From: Sphingobacteriaceae bacterium
GTDB lineage: Bacteria; Bacteroidota; Bacteroidia; Sphingobacteriales; Sphingobacteriaceae
Length of the DNA: 36,101 bases
Assembly: GCA_947458875.1 (NCBI GenBank)
Contig: CANGZD010000014.1
Span: forward strand, 1-36,101
Direction of reading: 5' to 3'
A program made the translations under genes and the position numbers. Under the pieces are notes generated by a model that saw nothing but the letters and a program-made list of their open reading frames with translations, had not been told where the DNA came from and did not search any database. Of the stretch, positions 35,501-36,101 are shown one piece after another (position 1 is the first letter of the stretch; every line of letters starts with the position of its first letter).

Positions 35501-35788
35501 GTCGTTACTGTAAAATTATCTGACAAGACCAACAGAAAGCTAAGGCTATACCCTAACCCGGTATCAGATCAAGTTTATTTAACTATTTCAGATGTTGACA
35601 ATGCTCAGATCTATTGGAACATGATCATTTCAGATTTTGATGGCAATGTTGTTTTAAAAGGATCTGGAGAAATATTGAGTTTGTCTGAACTGCTCACCAA
35701 GCACTTATCAACCCTCAAACCTGGAGTTTATATCATTAAGTTAAAGAATGGTTTGGAGGAGCTGAATACTAAATTTGTAAGAAAATAA
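32582..35788 (+). CDS. Glycoside hydrolase family 9 (cellulase-type), multidomain, T9SS-secreted
   Basis: A 1068-residue secreted endo-beta-glucanase-like enzyme. Residues 1-19 are a signal peptide. About 20-180 look like a carbohydrate-binding jelly roll, and 185-290 like an Ig-type (SbsA-like) domain ending YTITINNIKDGAGN. An N-terminal cellulase Ig domain (VKVNQVGYF) starts near 294. The GH9 catalytic domain, about 395-870, has GWHDAGDYGK with D462 and D465, the loop YITGLGSKYP plus DPLHHPSRHDG (771-793), and catalytic acid E855 in MSEFNVID. A fibronectin-like segment (about 890-975) and a T9SS type A sorting tail (LRLYPNPVSD ... GVYIIKLKNG ... KFVRK) complete it. It stands alone, with no other glycan-use genes nearby. 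Confidence 0.93.
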   Translation: MKNIINLTLIFLCTIGAKSQNLPLWNGETPIIANCIFSNGISDNSSPYVGQWAFKGTINKWKPAIINLKCQDKWRVDLSTHNEIRFYLKSELVGANLKFGLTGWPYSSQMIDIAPYVENGPIDSQYKLVKIPTQLLKTAEYQLHSVENIRFETNADNLFSFYLDELIAFDTEANKVDSINLLSNQVIKLNISGRYDMNDVLQVFNYNITSIDDPEFSFPQFPNKIGRHFYVRDFPDYSTNPLLKNEIFLVLNKKLKNNKNYTITINNIKDGAGNSFIAPQKISFQFNDLQLINHSVKVNQVGYFSWGPKYAYIGNYLGDAGEMPIGASNFQLKRSDTHEVVLNSSPDFRGSDLKLSGELIFDCDFSSFYSPGKYYVYVPGIGRSYDFEISDRVLDAAYYTTARGLFYQRCGMALKEPFADPKWSHGECHLNDGYSHDSWLKSSLYNGEPIHQNIPMPMGWHDAGDYGKYATPGLSALYYLLTIYQFYPEKFSDGELNLPESGNGIPDILDEAKHELKWLLKMQADDGGVYERVTTLNWPTTMPDDDLGMRYISEKTTNTTGQFAAIMAMANRIFKPFLPNFADQCLNQAKLAMNFLLAHPDSAPAGGYDPGTAGMGGGDYPDPEGDQDERAWAAAELYKSTGDLNFRNLFDDYWSKHPPFWGWNPFQHHQIAASLAYVTTNHPIDENKVTNIKQAIVNYAENTLSPRIETNFYRSACRLDVVDFLGWGAYGQSSRYSWDLIMAFYLTGLEKYKKNALLSLDVQLGNNPQNMTYITGLGSKYPMDPLHHPSRHDGSPEPVPGIPIYGPSAHLAMSNPYDLAIQSKSNLYPAGENTTDPYPALRRFYGISSNVGMSEFNVIDMAITSSVIGFFKTEPLKGDILQSTLYKLNYFKATNQANKIVLKWETAMEQQINFFSLEKSYDGHTYQEIIKINSKGNSDVPQQYEGIDPSTSANTNFFRLKIVDQQGNSTYSQVVTVKLSDKTNRKLRLYPNPVSDQVYLTISDVDNAQIYWNMIISDFDGNVVLKGSGEILSLSELLTKHLSTLKPGVYIIKLKNGLEELNTKFVRK

Positions 35789-35789
35789 A

Positions 35790-35815
35790 AAAACCGGAAT
35801 AATTATTCCGGTTTT
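35790..35815. terminator. Bidirectional terminator between the GH9 gene and tRNA-Arg
   Basis: AAAACCGGAATAA / TTATTCCGGTTTT is a perfect 26-base palindrome. On the minus strand it is followed by seven T, making it the terminator of tRNA-Arg; on the plus strand it closes the GH9 transcript. Its base 35815 is also the terminal A of the tRNA-Arg CCA end. Confidence 0.88.
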
Positions 35816-35891
35816 GGTACCCCCAACAGGATTCGAACCTGTGACCCACGGTTTAGAAAACCGTTGCTCTATCCAGCTGAGCTATGGAGGC
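35815..35891 (-). tRNA. tRNA-Arg (anticodon TCT)
   Basis: The minus strand folds into a full cloverleaf: acceptor GCCTCCA / TGGGGGT (first pair G-U), D arm GCTCAGCTGGATAGAGC, anticodon arm ACGGT-TTTCTAA-ACCGT with anticodon TCT (reads AGA), and T arm ACAGG-TTCGAAT-CCTGT. Discriminator A is at 35818, and CCA is encoded at 35817-35815. The terminator stem starts at the final A, so 3' trimming must cut inside it. Confidence 0.95.
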
Positions 35892-35900
35892 AAAGCATTA

Positions 35901-35908
35901 CAAAAGTA
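35901..35908 (-). promoter_or_regulatory. -7 promoter element of tRNA-Arg
   Basis: The minus strand reads TACTTTTG (exact TAnnTTTG), 9 bases before the tRNA 5' end. With the terminator at 35950-35981 upstream, tRNA-Arg appears to be its own transcription unit. Confidence 0.55.
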
Positions 35909-35949
35909 AAAAATCGGAACAGATTTAAAAAATCAGTTTTTATCCAATT

Positions 35950-35981
35950 AAAAAAGCCCTTAAGCAATTAAGGGCTTTTTT
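35950..35981. terminator. Terminator after tRNA-Pro
   Basis: AAAAAAGCCCTTAA - GCAA - TTAAGGGCTTTTTT is a perfect 14-bp stem with A and T tracts on both sides. It lies 2 bases beyond the 3' end of tRNA-Pro on the minus strand and separates the two tRNA units. Confidence 0.92.
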
Positions 35982-35983
35982 CG

Positions 35984-36057
35984 TCGGGGTGGCAGGATTC
36001 GAACCTACGACCTCCACATCCCAAATGTGGCGCGATACCGGGCTACGCTACACCCCG
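35984..36057 (-). tRNA. tRNA-Pro (anticodon TGG)
   Basis: The minus strand folds with acceptor CGGGGTG / CACCCCG, anticodon arm CCACA-TTTGGGA-TGTGG with anticodon TGG (reads CCA), and a T arm with TTCGAAT. Discriminator A is at 35984. CCA is not encoded (the next bases are CGA), unlike the neighbouring tRNA-Arg, so it relies on CCA-adding enzyme. Confidence 0.95.
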
Positions 36058-36076
36058 AGCTTCTTACGAAGGTTTG

Positions 36077-36084
36077 CAAAAATA
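36077..36084 (-). promoter_or_regulatory. -7 promoter element of tRNA-Pro
   Basis: The minus strand reads TATTTTTG (exact TAnnTTTG), 19 bases before the tRNA 5' end. The -33 position would lie at or beyond the window edge. Confidence 0.55.
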
Positions 36085-36101
36085 GGATTTTTGCGGCTCT
36101 A

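Noticed and set aside
1-36101. CRISPR arrays, prophage, insertion sequences, integrons, toxin-antitoxin pairs or rRNA
   Set aside because: Reading both strands showed no spaced direct repeats, transposase or integrase motifs, phage genes or rRNA segments.

Overview
This 36.1-kb window is a gene-dense chromosomal stretch from a Bacteroidota bacterium, most likely of the Sphingobacteriales (Pedobacter/Solitalea-like). Four things point there. At least a dozen genes carry the Bacteroidota -7 promoter element TAnnTTTG at the right distance, and Shine-Dalgarno sequences are absent. There are lineage-typical families (GLPGLI, DUF6526, a fused SpmA-SpmB protein, a lone deoxynucleoside kinase). The last large gene encodes a glycoside hydrolase with a type 9 secretion (T9SS) tail. 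No phage, insertion sequence, CRISPR array, rRNA or defence island was seen. The longest gene-free stretch is 285 bases (20004-20288).

Layout. 1-1808: thrS, cut by the window edge, with a structured leader. 1949-4925 (minus): an exported GLPGLI protein, a LutA-like Fe-S protein and a UMF1-type MFS transporter. 5052-8153 (minus): an FAD oxidoreductase followed by a short RecQ, closed by a strong terminator. 8245-11342 (plus): lepA, folD and an exported NTF2-like protein. 11335-12125 (minus): a Rieske protein overlapping a second NTF2-like gene. 12156-13993 (plus): queE, a dienelactone hydrolase and a DUF6526 protein. 14080-17085 (minus): HRDC-type recQ then kdsA with no gap. 17186-19239 (plus): kdsD and a mannose-1-phosphate guanylyltransferase. 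19236-20003 (minus): rlmB. 20289-21857 (plus): dnaB. 21882-23392 (minus): an acyltransferase and a LolD/MacB-type ATPase. 23432-25915 (plus): trpS, deoxynucleoside kinase, kdsB. 25912-27525 (minus): a small membrane protein and a DEAD-box helicase. 27743-32495 (plus): pyrG, yidC, fused spmAB. 32582-35788 (plus): a modular GH9 cellulase. 35815-36057 (minus): tRNA-Arg(TCT) and tRNA-Pro(TGG).

How the genes fit together. Most are housekeeping: translation (thrS, trpS, lepA, rlmB, queE, two tRNAs), replication and repair (dnaB, two recQ), nucleotide and folate metabolism (pyrG, folD, deoxynucleoside kinase) and envelope building. Three Kdo-pathway enzymes (kdsD, kdsA, kdsB), a GDP-mannose synthase, a PlsC-type acyltransferase and YidC make envelope biogenesis the main theme. 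The GH9 enzyme is the one clear accessory function: secreted breakdown of beta-glucan.

No new multi-gene system is evident. The most interesting signals are regulatory. The thrS leader has an 8-bp hairpin whose 7-base loop reads like a tRNA-Thr anticodon loop (UU-CGU-AU). Five genes have the -7 box only 4-8 bases from the start codon, which predicts leaderless mRNAs. Other leads are an extremely tight divergent promoter (plsC/trpS), a 64-base same-strand gene overlap, a hairpin ending on the GH9 start codon, and DnaA-box-like sites upstream of dnaB. No computation was run; motif matches and distances were read by eye.
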